A DNA stretch of 64,000 nucleotides from CAZUNB01 sp044227985 (GTDB lineage Bacteria; Patescibacteriota; Saccharimonadia; Saccharimonadales; JAGPDM01), in assembly GCA_044227985.1 (NCBI GenBank), contig JBGAVT010000003.1, forward strand, positions 1 to 64,000. Reading direction: 5' to 3'. The notes beneath the pieces were generated by a model. The model was not told the origin of the DNA, searched no databases, and was given only the letters and a program-made list of their open reading frames with translations. Shown piece after piece: positions 33,861 to 43,353 of this stretch (the first letter of the stretch is position 1; each line of letters starts with the position of its first letter). The position numbers were made by a program, and so were the translations under genes.

Positions 33861-34415
33861 TTAATTTTGAAGCTCTTCGGCCTTAAGCTTATACAAGCTC
33901 AAGGCCGCGATAGTTTCACTGTCGGTAATTTCTCCATTCTTTATCATTTCAAAAATATTTTTGACTGAGGCTTTCTGAATTCCATAAATCCCTTCTTCTG
34001 CTTGTTCGATATTCCCAGTTTGTGCTAAATTTCGGGCAAGAAAAATATCACCCTGACCACGAATGATGTTATTTGCGCTATGGATAGTGCCAAGAAAATC
34101 CCACGTTTTGGCGGTTAGACCTGTTTCTTCTAGTAATTCTCGCTTCGCCGCATCAACTGAGCATTGCCCATCAGAAGATCCAGCCGGAACCTCAATCGAA
34201 ATAATATCGTTCGGGTAACGATGAGTTTTAATCAAAATAATATTTTCATCTACATCGACAGCAACGATGTAGACAGAAACCTCATTCTCAACTACATAAT
34301 ACTCCCCATTACTACCATCCGGCTTAATAACATCTTCTTTTTTAACCAAGTAGAACGGGTTTTTGTGAATTATCTTTGAAGAAAGTTTTCTCCATTTTCT
34401 CTGTTTATTAGTCAT
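33861..34415 (-). CDS. Nudix hydrolase (ADP-ribose pyrophosphatase-like)
   Basis: 184 aa. Nudix enzymes cleave nucleoside diphosphates linked to another group; the PAG before the box and the overall layout suggest ADP-sugar substrates. The box reads PAGSSDGQCSVDAAKRELLEETGL: the REXXEE catalytic part is complete, but the first half is one residue short and has Gln where Glu is common. Activity is still likely because the metal-binding REXXEEXG is intact. It lies 35 nt upstream of ilvD on the same strand, so the two could be cotranscribed. Confidence 0.88.
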   Translation of the reverse strand: MTNKQRKWRKLSSKIIHKNPFYLVKKEDVIKPDGSNGEYYVVENEVSVYIVAVDVDENIILIKTHRYPNDIISIEVPAGSSDGQCSVDAAKRELLEETGLTAKTWDFLGTIHSANNIIRGQGDIFLARNLAQTGNIEQAEEGIYGIQKASVKNIFEMIKNGEITDSETIAALSLYKLKAEELQN

Positions 34416-34471
34416 ATTTCTGATTATAACAAATCAATAGCCCGCAAAAATATTAGAGTTTTATAGATAAA

Positions 34472-35884
34472 TTATTTTACTTCTATTACAAGTGGTAAAA
34501 GGTTATCTCGATAGCTAACTACCGATTCACCGATGCTCTGATCCACGGCTACCTGATCTATGTTCTTAAAAACTGGTGTTTTATTGGCGTCAAGATTTTC
34601 GGTATCAAAAGTCCAAACCCCAAGATTATATTTTTCTCCCATCTCTACTGTTTGCATAATGAAATGTTTGCCATCAACCGTATTAATTTTTATGGCATAA
34701 ATATTTCCAGCCAGTGTAATTGGAAACTCTACTTCATTATTTGGATTGCTCGTGTCAATTACCATAATTTTTCTCAAGCTTTGGTTTCCCTCGGCAGTTA
34801 CCTCATATTTCCCGAATGTCAGTAACTTTTCGTTAACACCTAATAATTTGGCTTTTAGTTTCGGAGCGGTCTGAGCGACTGATTCTTCGGCTTTTTTAGT
34901 TGGCTCTGTTTTCTTGTCACTTGCCTCTTTGTTAGCTTTGTAGATATTCCTACTTGTAACGGACCCATTTTTATACGTTAGAAGGTCAATAGGATTTTGA
35001 TCACTTGTTTTTGTCTCTGGTGAGTCAAGCGATTCAGATAACACGAATTGTCTTGCATTGCTTGTAGCAACAAAATTATAACCAGCGTTCTGGCCAGCAT
35101 CGTCAAGTGTAAATACCTTTTTTAGTTCGCGGCTATTTGTATCTAGCTCATAGATGATTGGTAAAAGTGGTGCGTCGCATCCTAGACATGAGATTTGCTG
35201 GAATAAAGCCCGTTTACTTTCTTGATCATAAAATAAAGGCAAGCCAAGAATTGTAGCATCATCAACTAACGTGACTGGTTTACCTCCACGGACAATTGGC
35301 GCTCTGACGAAATTGGTTTTTTCGTTGTTAAAACCTTCCGATATAAGTAGCACTTCGTTGTCAGTAGAGATTGTTGTGCTTAGTAGCTCTGCACCATTTT
35401 TTGATTGCCAGATCTCATATGGTTCGTTGGTGTCAACCTTAGCAAATATCTTTTCTGGTACCTGAACATTGTTTTGGCTATCGAATCGAGCTTCAGTATT
35501 AAATATAATCTGAACTTTGTTGTCACGCATGCTGGTATCGATAATATTAGCTTCTGCCGGTAGACTATCAACAAGATCTTTATAAATTCCTGTATCTAGG
35601 TTAAAACCAACCAGTTTTGCTCCTAAATTGTAGGGCTGATATGTCTCGGTTTTAATAATCTTTTCATCTGTTTTGGTTTGTTCGACTTGCTCTTGTGGTT
35701 TAATTTGCAAGAACATATAAATCCCTGCACCAATGAGAGCGATGATAACGACTATAATCATCGCCCAAAGCGCCTTATGCGATTTTTTAGGTTGTGGTGC
35801 ACCAGGAAGATTGGCATTTCCGCCAGGCTGTATTTGTTGTAACGGTTGATAATTCTGTTGCGGTCCGTCTTGTTGCTCGGGCAT
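34472..35884 (-). CDS. Single-pass membrane protein with large extracellular domain
   Basis: 470 aa. Residues 1-35 are Gln- and Pro-rich and probably cytoplasmic. A membrane helix follows near 41-62 (ALWAMIIVVIIALIGAGIYMF). The remaining 400 residues are predicted as beta strands with short repeats, with an inner charged linker (KKTEPTKKAEES). This may be a propeller-like fold, as in the PEGA protein at 7219, though no sequence family is recognised. The start ATG 35884 (MPEQQDG) has AAGGAG 8 nt upstream; a start three codons earlier is less likely. Confidence 0.7.
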   Translation of the reverse strand: MPEQQDGPQQNYQPLQQIQPGGNANLPGAPQPKKSHKALWAMIIVVIIALIGAGIYMFLQIKPQEQVEQTKTDEKIIKTETYQPYNLGAKLVGFNLDTGIYKDLVDSLPAEANIIDTSMRDNKVQIIFNTEARFDSQNNVQVPEKIFAKVDTNEPYEIWQSKNGAELLSTTISTDNEVLLISEGFNNEKTNFVRAPIVRGGKPVTLVDDATILGLPLFYDQESKRALFQQISCLGCDAPLLPIIYELDTNSRELKKVFTLDDAGQNAGYNFVATSNARQFVLSESLDSPETKTSDQNPIDLLTYKNGSVTSRNIYKANKEASDKKTEPTKKAEESVAQTAPKLKAKLLGVNEKLLTFGKYEVTAEGNQSLRKIMVIDTSNPNNEVEFPITLAGNIYAIKINTVDGKHFIMQTVEMGEKYNLGVWTFDTENLDANKTPVFKNIDQVAVDQSIGESVVSYRDNLLPLVIEVK

Positions 35885-35941
35885 AGTTTCCACTCCTTAG
35901 ACTATAATTAGCCTAAGCATAACAAATATGAGTATGTGAAA

Positions 35942-36319
35942 TCAATCACTTTTACGTGGCTTTACTACTGTTTTAATTGGTTGAATAATCAACGTAGCAC
36001 AGTTATATCTTCCAGCAGTTAGCGGATTACCAAGCCACCGTTCAATTTGTTTTAAATCTATAGTTTCAATTTCAGATATTGGCTTGCCTATGAGATGCTC
36101 GATAATTTCGTCTGTCGCAACAAGACTAACCATGCAACCGTCGCCATAAAAACTAGCATCTTGGACGATGTCCTTTTCGTCAATCTTCAAATCTATAGTT
36201 AGAGAATCACCACAGCTTGGATTGTGGCTTGGTACGCTGTAATCTGCACTATCAAGAGTACCTTTATGACGAAGATTCTTGTATCTTTCCAATAAAACTT
36301 GGCGGTATAGACTGCTCAT
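35942..36319 (-). CDS. sufU: SufU/IscU-type Fe-S scaffold or sulfur-transfer protein
   Basis: 125 aa. It accepts sulfur from SufS. The three conserved Cys are in HNPSCGDSLT (with the Asp), GDGCMVSL and RYNCATLI. It is slightly shorter than Bacillus-type SufU. It overlaps the end of sufS by 4 nt (ATGA), so it is cotranscribed. In SufU-containing Gram-positive systems it acts with SufS as a zinc-dependent sulfurtransferase, and the gene pairing here fits that. Confidence 0.93.
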   Translation of the reverse strand: MSSLYRQVLLERYKNLRHKGTLDSADYSVPSHNPSCGDSLTIDLKIDEKDIVQDASFYGDGCMVSLVATDEIIEHLIGKPISEIETIDLKQIERWLGNPLTAGRYNCATLIIQPIKTVVKPRKSD

Positions 36320-37488
36320 GATAATTCCTCAATTGCTTGCTTCAGAATTCTCACAGCTGTATCGACATCTTCTTTTGTCGTGTAGCCACCACAGCTAAGC
36401 CGAATGCTGGCGGGTATGTCTAGTCGCTCATGAAGTGGCATTGTGCAGTGATGACCAGCGCGGCTAGCAACATTATTTTCACCTAAGAATCCAGCCAAGT
36501 CGTGCGCATGAACATTAGTGTCAGAAAAACTTACTAGCGCAGCTCGATTGCTACCTTCACCAATTATTTTGACGGGTAGTTCAGAAATTTTTTCATAAAG
36601 GTATTGTGCAAGTTCTGATTCATCTGGCCTGTTCTCTTCCAGGAACTTACAAGCAGTAGCCATGCCGATAGCTTCCGCTATCGGAGGTGTTCCAGCCTCA
36701 AACTTCTCCGGTGATTCTAGAAATTCGACCCGATCATCTGAAACGGTCAAAACACTCCCACCGCCAACGATAAATGGTGGGATGTTCTCTAAGATCTTTG
36801 ATTTTGCCCAGAGCACACCGATACCTTTTGGTCCATACATTTTATGCCCTGAAAAAGCGTAGGCGTCAACATCAAGCTCACGAACATTAACCGGTGTGTG
36901 TGCGATCGCCTGTGCACCGTCAACGATTATAATTGCATTCTCACAGTTTTTGCGCACAAGTTCAGCGATTTTTTTAATATTACTTATTTGTCCTGTCACG
37001 TTACTGATATGAGTTATTGCGAGAATAATATTTTTTTCAGTTATTTGCGATGAAAACTCCTGCCAATCAGTCTCGAAATTATCGTCAAGTGGCAGGAGCG
37101 ATACTTTTCGGTTTTGATGTACTGCTTCTTTTCGCCACGGCAGAATATTGGCATGATGGGCAGTTGGATCGATAAAAACTTCATGCCCTGGAGATGATTG
37201 AGCTAATCCGTAGGCAATCGTATTCAGTGATTCAGTTGTGCCGCGAGTAAAAACTAGTTCATCTTTTGCTCCACCGATGAACTCAGCGACGGTTTTTCGA
37301 GCTGTTTCGTACTGCTCGGTGGCTTCTTCTGCCAGCGGATATAAACCGCGGTGAATATTACTGCCATTGTTCAAATAGTAATTATTCATGGCTTGGAGCG
37401 CGGGTCCGCAGATTGGTGTAGTCGCCGCCGCATCGAGATAGATTAGATCAGGATTATTTACGAGACTTGGAAAATCAGATTTATTCAT
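36316..37488 (-). CDS. sufS: Cysteine desulfurase SufS
   Basis: 390 aa PLP enzyme that releases sulfur from cysteine as a persulfide. The PLP lysine lies in DAYAFSGHKMYGPKGIGVLW, the active-site Cys in ASRAGHHCTMPLHERL near residue 355, and the class V aminotransferase beginning YLDAAATTPICGPAL is clear. It overlaps the SufD-like gene upstream by 8 nt and sufU downstream by 4 nt, forming a tight sufD-S-U unit. Confidence 0.96.
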   Translation of the reverse strand: MNKSDFPSLVNNPDLIYLDAAATTPICGPALQAMNNYYLNNGSNIHRGLYPLAEEATEQYETARKTVAEFIGGAKDELVFTRGTTESLNTIAYGLAQSSPGHEVFIDPTAHHANILPWRKEAVHQNRKVSLLPLDDNFETDWQEFSSQITEKNIILAITHISNVTGQISNIKKIAELVRKNCENAIIIVDGAQAIAHTPVNVRELDVDAYAFSGHKMYGPKGIGVLWAKSKILENIPPFIVGGGSVLTVSDDRVEFLESPEKFEAGTPPIAEAIGMATACKFLEENRPDESELAQYLYEKISELPVKIIGEGSNRAALVSFSDTNVHAHDLAGFLGENNVASRAGHHCTMPLHERLDIPASIRLSCGGYTTKEDVDTAVRILKQAIEELS

Positions 37489-37984
37489 CGAAAACTTGCT
37501 CGAACAACATTTCTAAACGTTTTTTAAGAATTGCTTGCTTGGCATCATCAAGACTGATCATGACGTCGTCGACAAAGGCCTGAATAAGCAATCGTGTTGC
37601 CTGCTGCTGATTAAAGCCACGTCGCATCAGGTATTCAACCAGTTTCTTGTCGAGCTGTCCAACGCTTGCAGCGTGGTTAGCTTTGACCTCGTTATTTTCA
37701 ATTTCGAGTTCAGGTATCGCAGTCGCGTGCGCGTCTCTACCGAGTAGCAATACTTTTTGGGTAAGGTCAGCTCGACCGAGCTCGGCTTTATCGGTCATCT
37801 TGATCAAACCACGCATCTCGAGTGTTCCGCCAGGGGCAACAATTGCTTTGTTGATAATCGTGGCGTTTGTCTCGGCGGCATCAAGCACAACTTCAAGAGC
37901 GTATTTTTCATCATCACCATCGAGGATAATCAGCAAATCTGAAAATTCATAATGTTGGGATTTCTTACTTAAAACTGTGTTCAT
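37481..37984 (-). CDS. Small SufD-like protein (SufB/D core only)
   Basis: 167 aa, far below the usual 350-450 aa of SufD. The conserved C-terminal core of the SufB/SufD family is present: ATAIPELEIENNEVKANHAA with the SufD-type His, SVGQLDKKLVEYLMRRGF and ATRLLIQAF. The N-terminal beta-helix is mostly missing. Position before sufS and the overlap with it support a role as the partner of SufB and SufC. A clean start and stop argue against a recent truncation, so this may be a reduced form normal for the lineage. Confidence 0.85.
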   Translation of the reverse strand: MNTVLSKKSQHYEFSDLLIILDGDDEKYALEVVLDAAETNATIINKAIVAPGGTLEMRGLIKMTDKAELGRADLTQKVLLLGRDAHATAIPELEIENNEVKANHAASVGQLDKKLVEYLMRRGFNQQQATRLLIQAFVDDVMISLDDAKQAILKKRLEMLFEQVFDE

Positions 37985-38047
37985 AGTATCTAGTATAAAC
38001 CAGCAAGCTGCTACCTGCTAGAAGTATATAGTTCTAGAGATTGTAGA

Positions 38048-38593
38048 CTAGCCCAGGGTTGTTGTGGTTGCACCAGCTTGATCATCTCCAAAGATATCTT
38101 TTAAGTCTTCCTCGCTAATTTTGAAGTCGTCACAGACAGGACCTTCAATTGACAATTCTGCGACTCCGTAGCCTGTCCCACTGCCACCGCCTCCTACTCT
38201 TCTGGTTGAAAATGGAAAATTCTCTACACAACCTACAATAACTGGAACTGAGGGTATTACTTCGTTTGGCAAATCTATTTTATCATCTGGATTATCTATC
38301 CACGTAATAAGCGCTTGACCGCCCTTGATTTCAATACTAGGGACCAAGAAAGGTTCTGTCGCCTCTTTGGCTGCGGCTGTATCTTTTTCTTGCTGTTGTC
38401 TTTTGGCTATAGAATTTTCCGTCGAAGTTGCAGTTACAATGCTTTCATCTGTTTGTTCAGCAGTTAGTTCAGTGGAACCCGAGCACCCGGCCAAGCCAGC
38501 AATGAAGCCAAGCGCAATCAACACTGCTTTACTTCGTAGAAAACTTGGCTTTCTGTCAATTAATCCGCTTATAATTGCGCTTGATTCAACCAT
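38048..38593 (-). CDS. Orphan lipoprotein, 181 aa
   Basis: Not recognised beyond its export signal. Residues 20-35 are hydrophobic and end in a lipobox (GFIAGLAGCSGS), so Cys36 or close by is probably lipidated and the protein anchored on the outer face of the membrane. A Thr-, Glu- and Ala-rich linker follows, then a domain with two further Cys (VGCVENF and PVCDDF) flanking a Gly-rich loop. It interrupts the suf cluster between sufD and sufB. TTGCAA at 38644-38649 may be its -35 box, 17 nt from TATTTT. AAGGAAAA precedes the ATG. Confidence 0.7.
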   Translation of the reverse strand: MVESSAIISGLIDRKPSFLRSKAVLIALGFIAGLAGCSGSTELTAEQTDESIVTATSTENSIAKRQQQEKDTAAAKEATEPFLVPSIEIKGGQALITWIDNPDDKIDLPNEVIPSVPVIVGCVENFPFSTRRVGGGGSGTGYGVAELSIEGPVCDDFKISEEDLKDIFGDDQAGATTTTLG

Positions 38594-38687
38594 AATTTTC
38601 CTTGATTATATATTAATTCAAAAATAACAGAGAGAGAGTAGATTTGCAAGCAATAGCATTTTAGTTTATAGAAACACTTCCTAAATA

Positions 38688-39356
38688 CTAACTATTTAAG
38701 CCTTTGTCATTTCGCTTAAGGATGTACGCTTCTTCGCCTTCTTCTTTATATTCAACATCAAAGTAATCACTTCCTGCCAGAAAGTCTATCGCTGAAAGAG
38801 TATCACCAAGCCCGAATACTGCTGATCCTGGAGGCAAACGAACCAGTTCTGCAACGAGCTGTTTTTGTTTATCATCATTTAGAGATGCAGCATCAATAGC
38901 ATTTAAAAACACACTAATCGGTTTCTTTTCACTCCATTCATCTAAAAAAATACCCATAAACGAAACCATATCGTTATGAAACACCGTCGCATTTGGTGGT
39001 CTAAAATCTATCTCATGCGTTGACCAATAGGTCATTTTTGGCGGAATTGTTTCTTTGACTGTAACTAGTGCCGCTTGAGACAGATTATTAAGGTCAAGAT
39101 TTCTCTCTACCCCAAGATATTTTGAATTCCAATTATCTGCAAGTAGCTCAAAGCTAAGTTCGGGAAACCGCCCACATCCTAGATCGAGTATTGGCATGTC
39201 GTCGATTGATTTTCTTACTCTTTCATAAAAATTAAACGGCAAATCTCCAAGCCATGAACTTTGACCTGGCATAAAAACATATTCACCCCACGAGGCTGGA
39301 GGTGGAAGTTCACTATGTTCAGGTCGGATTACTTCGGATTCAATTGGGCTAGACAT
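38688..39356 (-). CDS. SAM-dependent methyltransferase-like orphan
   Basis: 222 aa. The SAM-binding motif I is visible as ILDLGCGRFPEL near residues 56-67, followed by KYLGVERNLDL, an acidic motif II equivalent. The rest is a Rossmann-like alternation of strands and helices. The substrate is unknown, and the family beyond class I methyltransferases is not recognised. It is one of three accessory genes between sufB and the SufD-like gene. The intergenic region 39357-39607 upstream is very AT-rich and holds promoters only. Confidence 0.65.
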   Translation of the reverse strand: MSSPIESEVIRPEHSELPPPASWGEYVFMPGQSSWLGDLPFNFYERVRKSIDDMPILDLGCGRFPELSFELLADNWNSKYLGVERNLDLNNLSQAALVTVKETIPPKMTYWSTHEIDFRPPNATVFHNDMVSFMGIFLDEWSEKKPISVFLNAIDAASLNDDKQKQLVAELVRLPPGSAVFGLGDTLSAIDFLAGSDYFDVEYKEEGEEAYILKRNDKGLNS

Positions 39357-39607
39357 CTATATACAATAACATAAATATATATATAAATCAATAAATTAGT
39401 AACCAACAAAAATCAAATACTCAACTAATATTTTATAAATAATCGGTTAAAAAACTCACAGACGTCGATTCTGCTACAAATATTTTATACTTTTTAGTCC
39501 CTCTAAAGTACTTGCTTGTTTCATGCGGAATATTGATTAGTTAATTGAGCTCGGTATGCATGAACTTAGTGTGGTGTATATCTCAGATATATGATATAAC
39601 AATTTGT

Positions 39608-40317
39608 ATGAGAACTTTAGAGGTTACGGTGCCAGAGTTGATTGTTGTGAGACATGGTCAGTTGTAAATGATGCTAGGTTAGAATTTGGCGTTGAGTCAG
39701 CTGAGGCTGAAACGTTAACTGCTTATTATGAGGGTGGCATGGAGCCTTTGTCGGAGTATGGTCAAGCTCAAAGTGAGATAGCAAATCAGGTGATGGCCAA
39801 CATGATTTCTGCTGGCGAGATGAGCCCATCCGTTGGCTTGGTCTCAGAACTTCCACGTGCGGTTCAAACAAGTGGATTTATTGGACCAGCAAATGTTAAT
39901 TATCAAACATTTTCTGACTTGAGAGAATTTGATGGAGGCCACAACAACAAGGCAAGAGAAACTGCTGATTCAGTAGCAGAAAGAGTCTATGAAGTATTGA
40001 CTCGCGCGATGGAAGAGCATAGAGATAGTGGACTCATTGTAGTTTCGCATAGCGGTGTTATGACCGTTGTGTTGGGTATGATACTGGGCGGAGTAAGTGA
40101 TAAAGATGAGTTGCAGAAAATAAGGACGGAAGCGGTGGGTAGAAAAAAACAAGATAATTGTGAAATGGATCATTATTTAAGAGAAGATAGCGGAGACCTC
40201 GACTATCGATCAGTAAGAACCTGGTCAGGCAAAAGTGTTGAAAATATAAAAATTAAAGAAAGTCCTGCTTCTAGATGGGTTCGCGTTGGTCATCACGCAC
40301 TACATCAATTCGATTAG
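39608..40317 (+). pseudogene. Histidine phosphatase, frameshifted by loss of a TCAG unit
   Basis: The ATG at 39608 opens a frame reading MRTLEVTVPELIVVRHGQ, the signature of the histidine phosphatase (phosphoglycerate mutase-like) family, but it ends at TAA 39665-39667. The rest of the gene continues in another frame from the same place (SVVNDARLEFG and onward), including the second catalytic His in VVSHSGVMTVVLG. Adding one more TCAG at 39658-39661 restores RHGQSVVND, which fits the family. So the gene has probably lost one unit of a TCAG tandem pair. TATAAC lies 7 nt before the ATG. A sequencing error or a switchable state cannot be excluded. Confidence 0.75.
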
Positions 40318-40345
40318 AATATGTTTGAAGTAATTCTTATTGTTT

Positions 40346-41818
40346 TTAACCGACTGATCCAGCCATTTGCAGCTCGACTAGACGGTTTAGTTCAGCAGCG
40401 TACTCGAGTGGAATCTCACGAACGATTGGCTCGATAAAACCGTTGACTATCATCGCTTGGGCTTCTGATTCGCTGAAACCGCGACTCATAAGATAAAAAA
40501 GCTGTCTTTCACCGATTTTACTGACGGTGGCTTCGTGCTCAAGCGTGACATCGCTTTCGCCGATATCATTTTTGGGATAAGTGTCGGTGCGACTTTCTGG
40601 ATCCAAAATAAGTGCATCGCAGACGACGTGGCTACGACTTCCCCAACGTCCTTCGGGGATTTTGACGAGACCACGATAACTGGTGCGGCCACCTTCAAAA
40701 CTAATACTTTTACTGACAATTTTACTGGTTGTTTCTGGTGCGAGATGGATAACCTTGCCGCCGGCATCTTGGACTTGATCTTTGCCAGCTACGGCGACAC
40801 TGAGAACTTCACCGTGGGCTTTTCGGCCATTGAGAATAATACTTGGATATTTCATAGTCAGCTTACTGCCGAGATTCCCATCAATCCATTCCATGACAGA
40901 TTCTTCTTCGGCGATAGCACGCTTTGTCACGAGATTGTAGACGTTTTTGCTCCAGTTTTGGATGGTTGTGTAACGACAACGGGCGCGTGGTTTGACAAAG
41001 ATTTCCACCACAGCTGAGTGCAAACTATCTTTGCGGTAAATCGGTGCGGTACAACCTTCAACATAATGAACATAGGCGTCTTCGTCGACGATAATCATCG
41101 TGCGTTCGAACTGTCCCATCTGCGCGATATTAATTCGGAAGTAGGCTTGTAGTGGCAGGTTGATATGAACCTGGGGCGGTACGTAAATGAAACTTCCACC
41201 ACTCCAGACGGCGGTGTTGAGAGCGGCGAATTTGTTGTCATTGGCTGGAATCAATGTGCCGAAGTATTCTTTGACTAGTTCCGGGTGCTCGACCAAAGCT
41301 TCGTCCATTCCCATAAACTGTACACCCTGTTGAGCCAGTTCTTCTTTCAGACTGCCATACACCACCTCTGATTCATACTGAGCCTTTACGCCTCCCAGGT
41401 GTTCCTTTTCAGCTTCAGGAATACCGAGCAAGTCATAGGTGTCTTTGATACCTTGTGGCACATCGTTCCAGTCGGCAGCTTGGCTTTCGCTCGGCTTAAC
41501 GTAGTAACGGAATTCATCAAAATTGATTTGAGACAAATCGCCACCCCACGTCGGCATTGGTTTTTCTAAGAAAATTTTATATGCTTCGAGTCGTTTCTCC
41601 AGCATCCACTCTGGTTCATTCTTCATGCTCGAGATGGTTCGGATAACCTCTTCATTTATACCTAGATCACTTTTATAGATAGATTCGTCCGGCATCGAGA
41701 AGCCGTATTTATAGTCTTTTAGGCCAACACTACCAGCAGTTTTTTTCGCCTCTTGAAAGTTCTCCGCAATGTCTGCTGTGTCTAAACTCGTTTTATCGTC
41801 TATTTTACTATCTGCCAT
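40346..41818 (-). CDS. sufB: Fe-S cluster assembly protein SufB
   Basis: 490 aa, normal length. It is the main scaffold of the SufBC2D complex. Conserved parts include [21 protein letters not shown], the [10 protein letters not shown] segment, [10 protein letters not shown] with the Cys equivalent to that needed for cluster building, and [22 protein letters not shown] with the conserved Glu. It is followed downstream by a convergent accessory gene instead of sufD. The 30 nt upstream separate it from the P450 gene on the same strand. Confidence 0.96.
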   Translation of the reverse strand: MADSKIDDKTSLDTADIAENFQEAKKTAGSVGLKDYKYGFSMPDESIYKSDLGINEEVIRTISSMKNEPEWMLEKRLEAYKIFLEKPMPTWGGDLSQINFDEFRYYVKPSESQAADWNDVPQGIKDTYDLLGIPEAEKEHLGGVKAQYESEVVYGSLKEELAQQGVQFMGMDEALVEHPELVKEYFGTLIPANDNKFAALNTAVWSGGSFIYVPPQVHINLPLQAYFRINIAQMGQFERTMIIVDEDAYVHYVEGCTAPIYRKDSLHSAVVEIFVKPRARCRYTTIQNWSKNVYNLVTKRAIAEEESVMEWIDGNLGSKLTMKYPSIILNGRKAHGEVLSVAVAGKDQVQDAGGKVIHLAPETTSKIVSKSISFEGGRTSYRGLVKIPEGRWGSRSHVVCDALILDPESRTDTYPKNDIGESDVTLEHEATVSKIGERQLFYLMSRGFSESEAQAMIVNGFIEPIVREIPLEYAAELNRLVELQMAGSVG

Positions 41819-41848
41819 ACATCTATTTTAACAGATAAAACAAGTAAT

Positions 41849-43204
41849 TTATTCTCCTGATACAGTTTTCACTGGCAAACTTTTTGCTCCGTCAATAAAT
41901 GCGGAAGTATTTCTGACTAAGTCACCGTTTGGCTCGAAACGTATTCCGCGCTCGACCATTCTTGTGAACAAAATAGTCATCATGTGTCTGGCGAGGTTAT
42001 TACCGGGACAAAAATGTTCATTTTTCCCAAAAGCTAAATGTTCATTTGCGTTTGGTCGTTCGATATCAAATTCGTGTGGATTCGGGAACTGGTTGGGGTC
42101 GTGGTTGGCAGCTGGAAACCACACTATTGCTTGTTCGCCAGGCTTAATCTCTTGACCACCAACAATCACACTGTCTTTAGCGTCCTTGCTTAGGGTTCGA
42201 CGAAAAGCCATCACAGGACTGGTGTGTCTTATGATTTCTTCAACAGTATTCTTGAGCAGCTCCAAGTCATCGTACATCTTGTTTGCTTGCTCGGCGTTTT
42301 CCATAAGGAGTTTTTCGCCTAGTGTGGTTGCGTTCTTTGTTGTGTCCGTACCAGCTACGCCGAGAAGCAGTATATAGCTCCCTATTTTCATACCTAAATC
42401 TGCTTGTTGTTCGTCGGATAGGCTTTGCATTCTGTCTAGGAGTTTAGCTTCTTTTTCAGGCTCACCAACCATCTCATTGATATACATATTGACCATGCCT
42501 TCCAGTAGGCTTCCTTCAGTATGGTTCTCCGCACCCATTCTTGTGATCGCATATAAGAAAATATCTCCAGCTGCTTTCTTTGCCTCTGAGTCTTCTTCTG
42601 TGGTTTGGTCTTCAGCTCCGAAGTTACCTATTTTATCAAGGGCGTTGGCTAACATCTCTCGTTGATCTTGAGGCGCATCTATGAGAGCGAAAGTAACTTC
42701 ATACGGAGCACGGCTTGCAATATCAACAAAATCAATCTCACCATTTTCTACAGCTTCAGTAAGAACCTCATCTACCCAATCTGTCACCATTTGGTAGTGC
42801 TCATTAGTCTTAATTTTTCCTGGAGTCATGGCTTTTGATACTTCCGAACGATGACGTTGGTGCACCCTTCCATCCTGATTCAGGATCATATCTTTGACGA
42901 CTTCTATTCCTTCTTTTGGTACGTCGAAAGGGAATGCCGTATTAGGACTTGTGATAAAGTTTGAATTACTCAAGATATCACGCGCTGCCTCATATCCGAT
43001 AGCGTGATGAACGGATTGTTCTGGATCTCCATATGCTCCACGTTTCTGCTCAATAACATCGCCGAAAGGTCTTAGTTGATCGAATAATTCATGAGGAAAG
43101 CCATCTTTTTCAAAAGTTTCTGGATCGAAGAGACTCTCCATGCATATTTGTAAGCTATTTTGTACCTCAATTTCTTCTGGACTAAAAGTTTCAACAGCAC
43201 TCAT
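41849..43204 (-). CDS. Cytochrome P450
   Basis: 451 aa soluble bacterial-type P450. The heme ligand is Cys399 in AFGKNEHFCPGNNLAR; the family Gly before the ligand is replaced by Asn, and Pro follows the Cys. The I-helix oxygen-activation motif VAGTDTTKN (residues 283-291) is intact, as is ExxR (Glu323, Arg326) in VEEIIRHTSPV. No membrane anchor is present. It lies between sufC and sufB, with a separate promoter upstream (TTGACA at 43260-43255, then TATACG). No ferredoxin or reductase gene is nearby. The substrate is unknown. P450s are rare in Patescibacteria, so transfer is likely, but base use was not measured. Confidence 0.93.
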   Translation of the reverse strand: MSAVETFSPEEIEVQNSLQICMESLFDPETFEKDGFPHELFDQLRPFGDVIEQKRGAYGDPEQSVHHAIGYEAARDILSNSNFITSPNTAFPFDVPKEGIEVVKDMILNQDGRVHQRHRSEVSKAMTPGKIKTNEHYQMVTDWVDEVLTEAVENGEIDFVDIASRAPYEVTFALIDAPQDQREMLANALDKIGNFGAEDQTTEEDSEAKKAAGDIFLYAITRMGAENHTEGSLLEGMVNMYINEMVGEPEKEAKLLDRMQSLSDEQQADLGMKIGSYILLLGVAGTDTTKNATTLGEKLLMENAEQANKMYDDLELLKNTVEEIIRHTSPVMAFRRTLSKDAKDSVIVGGQEIKPGEQAIVWFPAANHDPNQFPNPHEFDIERPNANEHLAFGKNEHFCPGNNLARHMMTILFTRMVERGIRFEPNGDLVRNTSAFIDGAKSLPVKTVSGE

Positions 43205-43353
43205 ATTGTATCTCCATTATTTATATCTGGAGCGTATAGACTTGACTATATTCTTGTCAAGCATGAGCTTGATTAAATTTATATAATATTTTTTTTATAT
43301 AAATTTCTGTTATATTCTATGACGAATCGAGATGGTTCAATAGTTTGAGTCGA

